Positions 8,901 through 17,696 of a stretch of 64,000 bases of DNA are shown piece by piece; the stretch's first letter is position 1; each line of letters begins with the position of its first letter. This stretch comes from a virus. Both the position numbers and the translations under genes were made by a program. The notes under the pieces are model-generated. The model did no database searches. It was not told the DNA's origin and saw only the letters and a program-made list of their open reading frames with translations. The stretch covers positions 42,263 through 106,262 of IMG/VR virus record IMGVR_UViG_3300046804_004738. One strand, written 5' to 3'.

Positions 8901-11773
8901 GTACTTCAGGTGGCGCAGCACCTAGTCCTGGATTTACACTTTACGCAGCGACAGTAAGATTAGCAGATTCAACGACAGTAAGCACAAGTAACATAAATTG
9001 GACGACAGCAACCATTGGAGCTATTGGATACGCAGGTCAAAATGGAAGTCCAGGTACCGCTGCTAAAGTTGTAACCCTTACATCGAACGGAGAATCAATT
9101 ACTTTTGACGGTTCAGGTAATGCTGATCCAGCAAGCCAAACAATTACATTTACTGCATTATTAGAAAATATAACTGGTAATGCAACATTTACATGTGAAG
9201 CATTTAATTCGACAAATACATCACTTGGTAACATTACTTTAGGTGGAACAGTACCATCTAACATTAGAACACTTACTAACACACAATTTGTAACTTATCC
9301 AAATACAGCCTATGTTCGTGTTACAGCGACAGCAGACTCACGTAGCGACATAATTACAATTAATAGAATACAAGACGGTGCCGACAGTATAACTGGTTAT
9401 TTGACAAATGAATCTGTAACATTGTCGGCTTCATCAGATGGAACTGTAACAAATTTTGCTCCAGCTAATGGTGAGTTTAGAGTATTCGCAGGCTTACTAA
9501 ACGTAACAACGTCTGCTACTTTCTCAGTAGTTTCAAGTACGGGATGTACAGTTGCAATTAATACGTCTGGTGCCATTACCGTAAGTGCAATGACAAGCGA
9601 TACTGCTACAGCAAATTTAAGAGCAGTATACAATAGCATTACAATAGACAAAGTTTTATCACTCAGTAAATCACTAGCTGGTGCTGGAGGTGGTCCAGGA
9701 GTAAATGGTACACGTACTGCTATACTTGACATGTACAGAGTTGGTACTGCAACCCCTACTATTTTCCCATCAGGAACATCAACATATACTTGGGCTACTG
9801 GACAATTCACAGCTCCAGCAACACTTAATGGATGGTCTTTAACACCACCTGCACCAAGTGCTGGTCAAACCTTATACATCGTTAGACAGGTTTATGCTGA
9901 TAATAACACAACACTTACGTCAAGTGTTACATGGAGTGCTGCTTCAGCTTTAATTTCTACTGTGTCAGGAATAAATGGTCTTCCAGGTACTAATGGTACA
10001 AGGACTGCAGTTTTAGAGGTTTATTTATGGGCAGCAAGTACCCCTACTAATTTCCCATCAGGAACATCAACATATACTTGGGCTACTGGTGCGTTTACTG
10101 CTCCTACTACTCCAAATGGTTGGTCTTTATTACCAGGTTCATCAACACCAGGATTTAATTTATATGCATGTAGCGTAACTTTTGCAGATACTAATACTAC
10201 TGCCACATCTAGTGTAACATGGAATACAGCAACTGCCTATGTCGTAGGATACGCAGGTACGAATGGTTCAAGTAGTCCTGGAGCGGAAGGTGCATCAGCA
10301 AGAATTTGTTACACAAAAACTACATTATCAAGTTTAGCATCAACTCCAACAACAATTACTACAACAGGAAATTCTTCGTTCCCGCCTGCAAGTTCATGGG
10401 GCACAGGAACAAGTTGGCAGGGAACACCTCCTGCACTAAGTGCAGGTGAGTCACTATATCAATCAGATGGTATATATTCTCCTAGCACAGGAAATACTGT
10501 ATGGAATGTTCCGTACCTATCATCATTAAAAGTTGGCTCACTATCAGCTATAACAGTTAACACAGGTGCATTAAGTGTTACAGATATTTTAACTGTTGGA
10601 ACTACAGGAAAAATACAAGGTGGTCAAACAGACTATAATACTGGAACAGGATTTTTCTTAGGATATTCAGGCGGAGCTTATAAATTTAGTATTGGTAACA
10701 CTAGTCAAGGTTTGACTTGGAGCGGTTCTGGTTTAAGTATTGGTGGTGGAACATTAACAAGTACCGCAATTTCGGGTGTATCAATAGACGGTAGTACATT
10801 TACAGGTGGAACCATAAGAACGTCTGCAACTAATCCTAGAGTTGAAATGAGCGCAGCAAGTAATGATTTCCGAGTTTATAACAGCAGTGGTACAGTATCA
10901 GTTAGAATGGGCGGAACTAATAATTTTGGTGCCACTTTAAGTGCTTTAGGTACAGCAAGCCAAGGTCCAACTATTACTGGTACGAATGATGGCGCTCCTG
11001 GTGTTCGTGGTAACGCTACAGGATTAGGCGAAGGTGTTTATGGATCATCTGTTAATGGTTATGGTGTTTTAGGTGAATCAAGTAGTAGTGAAGCTGTTCG
11101 AGGAGTTGCTACGGTAAAGGGTGGAGGGAATCATGGTGTTCGTGGATTAAACACTAATGGTTACGCTGCTGGTCAGAATTCGGCTGGTTTAGTTGGGGCT
11201 GCCAATGGATACAACTTTTATGCTGATGGAGCATCTCCACTAGATTACGGTACATTTACAGGAGTTCATGATGCTTTATCTGAGTTAGCAGATACTTTTA
11301 CAATAGGTGACATTGTGATAGATATAGAAATAATTGTACATAGTTCGGTTTCATCGACTATTTCATTGGTAAAAACTAGCACTACGCCAAATCAAAGGGC
11401 TGCACTTGGAGTAGTATCTATGGAACCTAGGCCTTTATCTGATTTTGCACCTAAAGCTTACATTCAAGGCTGGGGCGAAGATCCAATTACTAAAAAATAT
11501 GGACAAATTATTCTTCCATGCTACAAGGATCATTCTAAAATTTATAATTTACTTGCAGTAAATGCATTAGGTGAAGGACAAATAAATGTTTGTGGAGAAA
11601 ACGGGGATATTGAAGCAGGTGACTTAATTGTTACAAGTTCAATACCTGGTAAAGGTATGAAGCAGGCCGACGATATTGTTAGATCATATACTGTTGCAAG
11701 ATCAAGAGAAGCAGTTACATTTAGTAGCCCAACTGAAGTAAAAATGATAGCTTGTATATTCTTATCGGGTTGA
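5987..11773 (+). CDS. Giant tail-fibre protein with collar domain, five YTW repeats and C-terminal autoprocessing-type domain
   Basis: 1,928 residues. ATG 5987 follows the late motif; the frame extends upstream only through the previous gene. N-terminus MPIPGQENINIGAENEAENSDSL is a baseplate-attachment-like start. Residues about 440-560 carry three NxATTAFV/APINSPxFTG repeats. A phage tail-collar domain follows (about 565-720: GTIQLWAATTPMPDNTWMVCDG, THSVTDPGHPHI). Then five repeats of the type QW...P..STYTWAT...P.GWS begin near bases 8250, 8525, 8810, 9735 and 10020. The C-terminus (VRGNATGLGEGVYGSS, GDIVIDIEI, YTVARSREAV) resembles intramolecular chaperone/Peptidase_G2 tips. It is expected to be the receptor-binding fibre or a baseplate-anchored long fibre. 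Confidence 0.88.
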   Translation: MPIPGQENINIGAENEAENSDSLFIAFNKTQNNFSTLFAQSSQYTSFVGSDGISTTLNSNNKQVIINNTGVTRIAAGTGIAVNSANGNVVISVIGLSNGNLVAGVTNVGITSSTLQIINSPVVSSGTIGVDLPVIANIIPGTYSNPLIQVDNYGRITSVQNTFSTGTVTSVDIQNGSGISVSGGPITSNGTITVTNTGVRRLNPGPGILLTDTTGEITISANFSTFTGTVSRVTVVSNTLTVSNPTVTLAGNIRVELPINISVAGNVTGGGNFNVGQSVFVDGNVTANGRITAGNISASGNILSNGNISINSASRLRIPGGTNGQVLQTDGAGNLSFVTVTQNTAAGLGAPGANTQILFNDGGIVNANANLTFNKATGTLTAPNFSGNINVNTANFVSNAIQANITTLGNLTSLSVIGNIIGNNNLNINGNITSNSFIYALTPAANTSNNQVATTAFVANYVGNAQFTSNLYAPINSPIFTGTPQAPTLDQTLPGSNALATTAFVKSALGNANISGYAPINSPAFTGIPTAPNPSANTSSNQIATTSFVQSLLANANIGGSGTTEYAGTIQLWAATTPMPDNTWMVCDGTEVSRTTYATLFSRIGTTYGAGNGTTTFNLPNFTNRFPVGAGNLYALGSTGGSKDAVVVSHTHSVTDPGHPHILRIGQSAGTLTPQIGGWNFAGTFNATAYSNHVQSANTNISIDSTGEPGTNKNLPPYLGLIYIIKVTDTVGSGGSSGGGNVIVTGSTTATAEIYQWNATQPAIPSVTSTYTWATSLFSPVPSGWSTTPGTTVTPGATLWVIRVTVTKTGSETTTTFTWSGGTISASGYNGTNGVDATKTATISLYQWSTTQPANPSGNSTYTWSTTVNTGYTGGAGWQVSVPVNPGTAGLQLWSASKGITAASSVTSSTVDWSSGFTVRAVSINGEGGPGGTQYATPEVYQWAITIPAGPTGTSVYTWSSGSFTPVPSGWSTSGGAAPSPGFTLYAATVRLADSTTVSTSNINWTTATIGAIGYAGQNGSPGTAAKVVTLTSNGESITFDGSGNADPASQTITFTALLENITGNATFTCEAFNSTNTSLGNITLGGTVPSNIRTLTNTQFVTYPNTAYVRVTATADSRSDIITINRIQDGADSITGYLTNESVTLSASSDGTVTNFAPANGEFRVFAGLLNVTTSATFSVVSSTGCTVAINTSGAITVSAMTSDTATANLRAVYNSITIDKVLSLSKSLAGAGGGPGVNGTRTAILDMYRVGTATPTIFPSGTSTYTWATGQFTAPATLNGWSLTPPAPSAGQTLYIVRQVYADNNTTLTSSVTWSAASALISTVSGINGLPGTNGTRTAVLEVYLWAASTPTNFPSGTSTYTWATGAFTAPTTPNGWSLLPGSSTPGFNLYACSVTFADTNTTATSSVTWNTATAYVVGYAGTNGSSSPGAEGASARICYTKTTLSSLASTPTTITTTGNSSFPPASSWGTGTSWQGTPPALSAGESLYQSDGIYSPSTGNTVWNVPYLSSLKVGSLSAITVNTGALSVTDILTVGTTGKIQGGQTDYNTGTGFFLGYSGGAYKFSIGNTSQGLTWSGSGLSIGGGTLTSTAISGVSIDGSTFTGGTIRTSATNPRVEMSAASNDFRVYNSSGTVSVRMGGTNNFGATLSALGTASQGPTITGTNDGAPGVRGNATGLGEGVYGSSVNGYGVLGESSSSEAVRGVATVKGGGNHGVRGLNTNGYAAGQNSAGLVGAANGYNFYADGASPLDYGTFTGVHDALSELADTFTIGDIVIDIEIIVHSSVSSTISLVKTSTTPNQRAALGVVSMEPRPLSDFAPKAYIQGWGEDPITKKYGQIILPCYKDHSKIYNLLAVNALGEGQINVCGENGDIEAGDLIVTSSIPGKGMKQADDIVRSYTVARSREAVTFSSPTEVKMIACIFLSG

Positions 11774-11804
11774 TTTAATACGACTTATTTTTGCTCCATT
11801 TTTG

Positions 11805-11812
11805 CTAAATAC
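11805..11812 (+). promoter_or_regulatory. Late-promoter-like motif CTAAATAC
   Basis: CTAAATAC lies 22 bases before ATG 11835, which itself has a strong AAGGAG ribosome site at 11819-11824. Position and sequence fit a T4-type late promoter for the second fibre gene. Confidence 0.5.
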
Positions 11813-11834
11813 AGTATAAAGGAGCAAAAAGAAA

Positions 11835-14800
11835 ATGGCTATACCTACACCAGCACAAACTATAATCGACACAAATTCTGATCCAGCATTGACAGTATAT
11901 GGAGATAGTGTTCCTGGAGTAATTACTTCAGGAAACGTTACAGTCAACATTACAAATGTTGAGGAAATAACGCAAACCTCTGTTATTAATCAAACATTAA
12001 ACAACGCTGCGGGGGGAACCAACTCAAGTGTCCAATTCAACATAAACAATCAATTAGTAGGTGACTCAGGTTTAACATACGATCCTAACACTGATAATTT
12101 AACTGTAGCTGGAAATGTTACGGCAGGCAACTTTGTTGGCAGTGGCTCACAATTAAGAAATTTACCTGCAGGAAATATTATAGGCTCAGTCGCAGTTGCT
12201 CAATTTGCATCAACTGCTGAGACAGTTTCTAATAGTTCACAACCTAATATTACAACAATTGGTACATTAAATTCTCTAAATGTATCTGGAAATGCAGCGA
12301 TAAACACAGTTAAAACAAATAACTTACAATACGCTAACGGAGAACCTTGGATATTTGACTTAGGTACAGGTAACATACTTTTTGCTGGCAGTACAATTTA
12401 TAGTGAATCAAATAGCACCATATTAATCAGCCCAAGTTACTCTCAAAATGCTTCAGCAACGATTTCGGTTCCTAGTGATGCTGATGCGGTTGGTAACAAT
12501 CTATCAATCACAAATCAGTTAAACGGGGTGACAGTTACAACAGGAAACGGTAATGCAACATTTAATTACAACTTTTCAAATACAGGATCATTATCTATTC
12601 CTGGTAGTATAAATGTAACAAATGCAGCGTTTACACTATCAACTAACACAGCAAACAATATAACCTTAGCAACACAGAATGGAAATGATGCAAATAGTGT
12701 TACGGTTCAATTAGATAACGGCAATGGATTAAACTTAAAAACAGCAAATGGTACTTATGTTTGGAGTTTCGATGACACCGGTAATGTTACTTTGCCTTCA
12801 GGTAACCCTACAATAATTGGTGGAGGCAATACTGGAATTGACGGTTATGGAATACTAAATTTAATTCCAGATTCAACGGTAGGTCTAGTAGCAAACAATC
12901 AAACAATAATTATTGATCCAGTAGGGACAGATGAAATTCATATTAGAGCAGGTGGCACACCAGATGCCAGTGGATCAGAATTATATTTAGGAGCGCAAAA
13001 CACTTTTGTAAGATTATCTGACACAACAGGTGCAGTTACATTAAGAAGTAATGATTTAGTTGGAAACACGTTTGATTTTGCGTTTTCTAACACAGGTAAT
13101 TTAAATGTTCCATCTAATTTTAGCGCAGTAGGAAATATCATAGGTGGAAGATTACAAGTATCTGGTAATGTAAACTCAACAAATGTATTATCCACTGGTA
13201 TTGTTAGTGCAACAGGTAATATAAGTGGTGGTAATTTAAGCATAACTGGTAATATTAATGCAGGTAATTTAATTGGTAACGGTAGTAACTTAACAAACTT
13301 GCCATCACAATTAGGTAACTTCCAAATTAGCACAAGTACATTAACAGTAAACGACAATTCACTAGACATTACTATCACAACTGGTAGTGCTAATGCAGGA
13401 CAACCAAATGGTCAAGATATTAATATCAATACAGCAAATGGATTCAATACTGGCAATGGTGGTGTAATAAATGTTGTAGCTGGAAACTCAGGTCCTAATG
13501 GTACAGGGTCAGGTGGAACACTTAATCTTTCAGCTGGTCAAGGATTTGTATCGGGTGCAGGTGGTAACCTAAGTATCAGTGCAGGTTCAAGTAATGGATC
13601 AGGCAATGGTGGAATGTTAATGATTCAATCTGGTTCAAGTTCAACCGGAGATGGCGGCGATATTGAAATTACATCTGGCTCAGGTGATGCAGGTGGAAAT
13701 ATTACGATTGAAGCATCTACAGGCGCAAATACAAATGGAATCATTTCATTAATTTCTAACGGTAATAGTACTTACACCTTTAACGATAATGTGTTAGAAT
13801 TACCAAACACAAATGGTGAAGCATACATTCAGATAGGAAATGAATATCCTGTTATTATGTCATATGGATCAGGCTCTCATGGAGGTCCTGAGATTAGCTG
13901 GTTAAATGCTGATGATCCTATAACTGATTACGGTAACGTATCTGTAATTAGAAATACATTATACTTAAATAATCAACAATTTTATGTAGGTTTCAATGAG
14001 AACGGAAATGTAACTCCTGGATTCAATGGCGCATTTACAATGGCTGCTGCTGATGGATTAGTTACTGCTCCTGCTGATATGAGTGTAATAGGAAACTTAG
14101 CAGCAGGTAACATAACAACGATTGGATCAGGTGGAAATATAAGTGGTGCCAACGTAGTGTCCGCAAATCTGTTTCAAGGTAACTTAAGCGCATTAGGTAA
14201 CATTGAGGGCAATATTGTTGTAGGTAACTTTTTGTATGGCGACGGTTCAAACATTGTGAACGTAACAAGTACTGGCTTCTCAAATGGCAATAGTAACATC
14301 GGTATCATAAACAATGCTAATATTACATTCTCATCAGCAGGCAATGCCAATGTATTAGAAATTAATGGCGCTGGGGCAGTGTTTACCGGTTACCTAAGTG
14401 TTACAGGTGATATAAGTGCGGCAAACTTAGTTGGTCCACATACAGCTGGTAACAGTAATATAGTAATCACTACAAATGGTAATATTACATTTACCTCAAA
14501 CAGTAATGCTACAATGGTTGTTACTAATACTGGTGCAAATGTAACTGGTTATGTTGATGCAACATATTTTGTAGGTGATGGTGCTAACTTGACTGGCATC
14601 ACACTTGCTAATTTGGATAACGGTAACAGTAATGTTGTAATTACGGCTAATGCAAACGTAACTGTTTCATCAAATGGTAATGCAAACGTAGTTGTTGTGT
14701 CTGGTCAAGGTGCTAACGTAACTGGATGGGTAGATGCAACTTACTTTGTAGGCGATGGAGCTAACTTAACTGGTATTACTTTAGCTAATTTAGATAATGG

Positions 14801-15320
14801 AAACAGTAATGTAGTTGTATCTGCTAACGGTAATGTAACTATTACTAGTGTAAGTAACGCTACAATGACAATTACTGATACTGGTACTAACGTATCTGGT
14901 TATGTTGATGCAACTTACTTTGTAGGTGATGGGGCTAACTTAACAGGTATTACTTTAGCCAATTTAGATAATGGTAATAGTAATATCGTTATCACTGCTA
15001 ACGCTAACATAACATTTACTAGTTCAGCAAATGCTACAATGGTTATCACTGACCTTGGTGCTAACATTACTGGATATGCGAATGTTAGTGGTAATGCTAA
15101 TATTGGTAATATTGGAACAGGTGGTATTGTATCGGCTACAGGTAACATTACTGGTGCAAAAGTTTCTGCTACAGTAGCTATTCAGTTACCAGTATACGCT
15201 GATGGCACTGCACGTGATGCTGCAATTACAAGTCCGGCAGCTGGTATGCTTGTATTCAGCACGGCAGACGGCTTCCAAGGTTACGACGGAAGTGCTTGGG
15301 GTAACATAACGTTAACATAA
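11835..15320 (+). CDS. Repetitive tail-fibre/virion protein
   Basis: 1,161 residues, almost wholly Gly/Asn/Thr/Ser-rich beta-repeat. Between about 14281 and 15060 there are four copies of a unit with VDATYFVGDGANLTGITLANL followed by NGNSNVVI, typical of marine phage fibre shafts. The C-terminus (AGMLVFSTADGFQGYDGSAWGNI) is a common phage fibre tip motif. A shaft of similar style (AGNISGxN) also occurs in the preceding fibre. No enzymatic domain is visible. A strong ribosome site precedes the ATG, and the LamG gene begins two bases after its stop. Confidence 0.82.
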   Translation: MAIPTPAQTIIDTNSDPALTVYGDSVPGVITSGNVTVNITNVEEITQTSVINQTLNNAAGGTNSSVQFNINNQLVGDSGLTYDPNTDNLTVAGNVTAGNFVGSGSQLRNLPAGNIIGSVAVAQFASTAETVSNSSQPNITTIGTLNSLNVSGNAAINTVKTNNLQYANGEPWIFDLGTGNILFAGSTIYSESNSTILISPSYSQNASATISVPSDADAVGNNLSITNQLNGVTVTTGNGNATFNYNFSNTGSLSIPGSINVTNAAFTLSTNTANNITLATQNGNDANSVTVQLDNGNGLNLKTANGTYVWSFDDTGNVTLPSGNPTIIGGGNTGIDGYGILNLIPDSTVGLVANNQTIIIDPVGTDEIHIRAGGTPDASGSELYLGAQNTFVRLSDTTGAVTLRSNDLVGNTFDFAFSNTGNLNVPSNFSAVGNIIGGRLQVSGNVNSTNVLSTGIVSATGNISGGNLSITGNINAGNLIGNGSNLTNLPSQLGNFQISTSTLTVNDNSLDITITTGSANAGQPNGQDININTANGFNTGNGGVINVVAGNSGPNGTGSGGTLNLSAGQGFVSGAGGNLSISAGSSNGSGNGGMLMIQSGSSSTGDGGDIEITSGSGDAGGNITIEASTGANTNGIISLISNGNSTYTFNDNVLELPNTNGEAYIQIGNEYPVIMSYGSGSHGGPEISWLNADDPITDYGNVSVIRNTLYLNNQQFYVGFNENGNVTPGFNGAFTMAAADGLVTAPADMSVIGNLAAGNITTIGSGGNISGANVVSANLFQGNLSALGNIEGNIVVGNFLYGDGSNIVNVTSTGFSNGNSNIGIINNANITFSSAGNANVLEINGAGAVFTGYLSVTGDISAANLVGPHTAGNSNIVITTNGNITFTSNSNATMVVTNTGANVTGYVDATYFVGDGANLTGITLANLDNGNSNVVITANANVTVSSNGNANVVVVSGQGANVTGWVDATYFVGDGANLTGITLANLDNGNSNVVVSANGNVTITSVSNATMTITDTGTNVSGYVDATYFVGDGANLTGITLANLDNGNSNIVITANANITFTSSANATMVITDLGANITGYANVSGNANIGNIGTGGIVSATGNITGAKVSATVAIQLPVYADGTARDAAITSPAAGMLVFSTADGFQGYDGSAWGNITLT

Positions 15321-15321
15321 T

Positions 15322-16020
15322 ATGGGAATTTTTGTAGGTGGCGGAATTATATTAGGCGCAGGAGTAACACTTACGTCACCTACTCCCCCAGTACCTGGTA
15401 GTATAGAATTTTCAAATGGTGCCACAGACGGATTAACACTTCCTGCAGTGTTAGACCTAACTGACACAAACACATTTACAGTTGAAGTTTGGATATATCC
15501 AACTGTTTATAATTCAACAACAGTTATTATAGGGGACATATCAGGAGGAACTACTGATTGGCATTTATCTATTCAGTCAGACGTTTTAGTTTTTTATTGG
15601 ACTGACGGCATAGGTAGTCTTACAAGCACAGGCGATACTGAAATTTTAGTAGATGAATGGACTCACGTTGCACTAAGTGTAAATAGTAATTACATAAGAA
15701 TGTTTGTCAATGGGGCAATACAAGGTATAACAGGAGAATCATTTTTTACTAATACTGCGAGTACAACAAATCAATTGGTTATTGGTAATCAATCATTTAA
15801 TGCATATGATGCATTTTTAGGTTATATGACAAATGTAAGAATAAATAACACAACATCATTGTATAACGATAGTTTTACTCCAACAATACCACTTATAGAT
15901 GTTGTCGGTACGCAATTATTGTTATTGGCAAATAGCACTGCACCATTTACGGATTCCAGCAATACAGGAACAATTGTAACGAATTTAGGTAGTGTCGCTT
16001 ATAACGTAGCATATCCATAA
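15322..16020 (+). CDS. LamG/concanavalin-like (laminin G-3 type) virion protein
   Basis: 232 residues. After a short Gly-rich leader the protein reads SIEFSNGATDGLTLP, FTVEVWIYP, WTHVALSVNSNYIRMFVNG and FLGYMTNVRI, the beta-sandwich pattern of the LamG-like jellyroll fold. Such domains in phage fibres usually bind surface glycans. It ends the + strand structural block and is followed at once by a bidirectional terminator. Confidence 0.82.
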   Translation: MGIFVGGGIILGAGVTLTSPTPPVPGSIEFSNGATDGLTLPAVLDLTDTNTFTVEVWIYPTVYNSTTVIIGDISGGTTDWHLSIQSDVLVFYWTDGIGSLTSTGDTEILVDEWTHVALSVNSNYIRMFVNGAIQGITGESFFTNTASTTNQLVIGNQSFNAYDAFLGYMTNVRINNTTSLYNDSFTPTIPLIDVVGTQLLLLANSTAPFTDSSNTGTIVTNLGSVAYNVAYP

Positions 16021-16044
16021 AAAAAGCCCCTGAGGGCTTTTTTT
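16021..16044. terminator. Bidirectional rho-independent terminator
   Basis: AAAAAGCCC, loop CTGA-like, GGGCTTTTTTT. A-run and T-run on both sides let it stop the + strand fibre transcript and the - strand early transcript that meet here. Confidence 0.85.
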
Positions 16045-16048
16045 ATTT

Positions 16049-16267
16049 TCATTTTAACTGTTTCAACATATAATCAGCATATTTACTATCACACATAGAA
16101 ACAACATCGCTGTGAGGCCATTCTAAATAGAATGGACATCCATTTTCCCATCTAAAATTTTCTTTAAAATGTTTAAATGCTTCTAAATCTTCACGTTTGC
16201 TAGGATCAAAATAACGCCTACGTTGAGCGTATCTATGTAAAATAGTTATGCTATCGTAGGAATTCAT
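16049..16267 (-). CDS. Small protein of unknown function
   Basis: 72 residues, last gene of the leftward early region. Visible: basic N-terminal part (HRYAQRRRYFDPSKREDL) and an aromatic centre (ENFRWENGCPFYLEWPHSD). No family recognised. It overlaps the upstream gene (TAATG) and ends at the bidirectional terminator. Confidence 0.6.
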   Translation of the reverse strand: MNSYDSITILHRYAQRRRYFDPSKREDLEAFKHFKENFRWENGCPFYLEWPHSDVVSMCDSKYADYMLKQLK

Positions 16268-16455
16268 TAAGTGCGTTCCATTGATGTAGCTTCAGTAATT
16301 AATTTAACAACTTGATCCAAATCGCTACACAGAATTTTTACGCCAGACCAATCGTCATTATCATTACGCCCATTTACTTCAAAGAGAAAACCATTGTCGT
16401 ACATGCGAATATTCATATCCTCATCTACTTTGGTAAGTTTATCAGAAATTTTCAT
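16267..16455 (-). CDS. Small acidic protein of unknown function
   Basis: 62 residues, Asp-rich (NGRNDNDDWSGVKILCSDLDQ). AAGGA precedes the ATG. It sits downstream of the terminator at 16468 and is coupled to the following gene. Not recognised. Confidence 0.6.
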   Translation of the reverse strand: MKISDKLTKVDEDMNIRMYDNGFLFEVNGRNDNDDWSGVKILCSDLDQVVKLITEATSMERT

Positions 16456-16467
16456 AGTTATCCTTTA

Positions 16468-16496
16468 ACAAAAATAGGACACCCTAAGGTGTCCTG
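16468..16496 (-). terminator. Rho-independent terminator after the 16506 gene
   Basis: On the - strand AGGACACC, four-base loop, GGTGTCCT (8 perfect pairs), then a T-rich tail ATTTTTGTT. Confidence 0.85.
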
Positions 16497-16505
16497 TACC
16501 TTAAA

Positions 16506-16841
16506 TTACGCAGCAACTTTTGATTTGCCGCGTTGCTTAATGCTATCAAGACTAGGCTTAGCTGCCTTGACTTTTACTTCGCTCTTAGGAGCTTTTTCAC
16601 GATCAGCAATTGCATCACCGATCAACGATTGATCAACAGGATTCTGAAAATCCGAATGTGCCTGAAGATATTTAAGTGCATCCAACTTAGTCATTGCACT
16701 AGGCAATTCCATCAAATCGATGCGAGTCGCACCACCCTTAGTAAACTGCTTAACACGGCGAATCAAATCATCAGTAAAGCGAACCTTACTGTTACCGTTG
16801 TGAGTAGTGATACCTGCTACTTTGAACAATTGTTCAGTCAT
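16506..16841 (-). CDS. Conserved phage protein with basic tail
   Basis: 111 residues: LFKVAGITTHNGNSKVRFTDD, then a helical part (TKLDALKYLQAHSDF) and a Lys/Ala-rich C-terminus (SEVKVKAAKPSLDSIKQRGK). I recall near-identical proteins in other aquatic myoviruses, always without function. It is transcribed alone from the promoter at 16892-16920 and closed by its own terminator, so it is a single-gene unit and probably strongly expressed early. Confidence 0.75.
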   Translation of the reverse strand: MTEQLFKVAGITTHNGNSKVRFTDDLIRRVKQFTKGGATRIDLMELPSAMTKLDALKYLQAHSDFQNPVDQSLIGDAIADREKAPKSEVKVKAAKPSLDSIKQRGKSKVAA

Positions 16842-16891
16842 AATTACCTCATAAGGTTGTTAATAAAAAGTTGTGTTGTCACACAGTTATA

Positions 16892-16920
16892 ATGATAACA
16901 CCGGTCATAGTTATTGTCAA
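16892..16920 (-). promoter_or_regulatory. Early promoter embedded in a long inverted repeat
   Basis: TTGACA (16915-16920, - strand), 17-base spacer, TATCAT (16892-16897). A perfect 9-bp inverted repeat AACACCGGT/ACCGGTGTT spans 16897-16931, with the palindrome TTATTGACAATAA around the -35. It lacks a T-tail, so an operator or a 5' hairpin is more likely than a terminator. Confidence 0.7.
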
Positions 16921-16945
16921 TAACCGGTGTTACCAAAATTCTAAT

Positions 16946-17359
16946 TTACTTCTCCAAAACGTAGGGCTTGTTCCAACGACCAATGTTAACATCGATGTAC
17001 CAGCCCACATCAAAGTAATCAACCATTGCATCCGAATTGTCATGATTACCCGCATTCATTGCCTCAATAAGTTCTTTAAGACAATTTCTTGCCACACCAT
17101 CAAAGTGTTCCTTATACCAATAAGGGTTAACATCAATGTAATCTTTTGCAGGAGTAAAGCCACCATATGATGCGTAACGTGGGTTATCAATATTGAAACT
17201 ATTGTAGTTACCAATAAAATCAACTGCACCCGACTTAATGGTCAAGCAAAGGGTCATGTGATTACGCACAGACAAAGTGCCCCTAACACCATAATTCTTA
17301 AGAATTGCCTTGATGACTGGGGCGATCTTTGCTTTCTTTTCCTGAGACATGTATGCCAT
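16946..17359 (-). CDS. Conserved phage protein, possible polyvalent-protein-associated type domain
   Basis: 137 residues: KAKIAPVIKAILKNYGVRGTL, then SVRNHMTLCLTIKSGAVDFIGN and a C-terminal NSDAMVDYFDVGWYIDVNIG. The same layout is common in T4-like phages and I think it belongs to a large-polyvalent-protein associated domain (LPD29-like), but that name is from memory. GGAG precedes ATG 17359. It is the second gene of the transcript from the promoter at 17668. Confidence 0.7.
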   Translation of the reverse strand: MAYMSQEKKAKIAPVIKAILKNYGVRGTLSVRNHMTLCLTIKSGAVDFIGNYNSFNIDNPRYASYGGFTPAKDYIDVNPYWYKEHFDGVARNCLKELIEAMNAGNHDNSDAMVDYFDVGWYIDVNIGRWNKPYVLEK

Positions 17360-17370
17360 TTCGTTGCTCC

Positions 17371-17637
17371 TTAAGCAAATTCATAAAATTTTACAGACGG
17401 ATCAAGTTGTTGTAATTCTTTAGCAACCTTAATCAGTGCCTTATATCTTGTTTGCACCTGTGCGCGGCTTAATTCTCCATCGCAGGTAAGATTTTCTGGA
17501 CTGAGTTCGGCATCAATACTGTTGGCAATCTTTTGACGATCGGCTGCATTACTAAGATTCAACTCAGCACTACCAAACATTTTGGACCAAGAATTTTTTC
17601 GTTCTACATATGATTCAAGATTAGAAAAATTGAACAT
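17371..17637 (-). CDS. Small helical protein of unknown function
   Basis: 88 residues. Start 17637 is set by AAGGAG just upstream; the longer open frame to 17808 would read through the promoter and is rejected. Features: YVERKNSWSKMFG, AADRQKIANSIDAEL, QTRYKALIKVAKELQQLDPS, all helical. First gene after a perfect early promoter. Not recognised. Confidence 0.7.
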   Translation of the reverse strand: MFNFSNLESYVERKNSWSKMFGSAELNLSNAADRQKIANSIDAELSPENLTCDGELSRAQVQTRYKALIKVAKELQQLDPSVKFYEFA

Positions 17638-17667
17638 TTTGTGCTCCTTGTTATTGACTATACCGAT

Positions 17668-17696
17668 ATTATATCGCCAAATCCATTTATTGTCAA
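17668..17696 (-). promoter_or_regulatory. Perfect consensus sigma70 early promoter
   Basis: TTGACA (17691-17696), 17-base spacer beginning ATAAATGG, TATAAT (17668-17673). The stop codon TGA of the upstream zinc-ribbon gene is inside the -35. Confidence 0.9.

Noticed and set aside
14281-15060. Regular DNA repeats as possible CRISPR array
   Set aside because: They are in-frame protein repeats of a tail fibre with no equal-length unique spacers.
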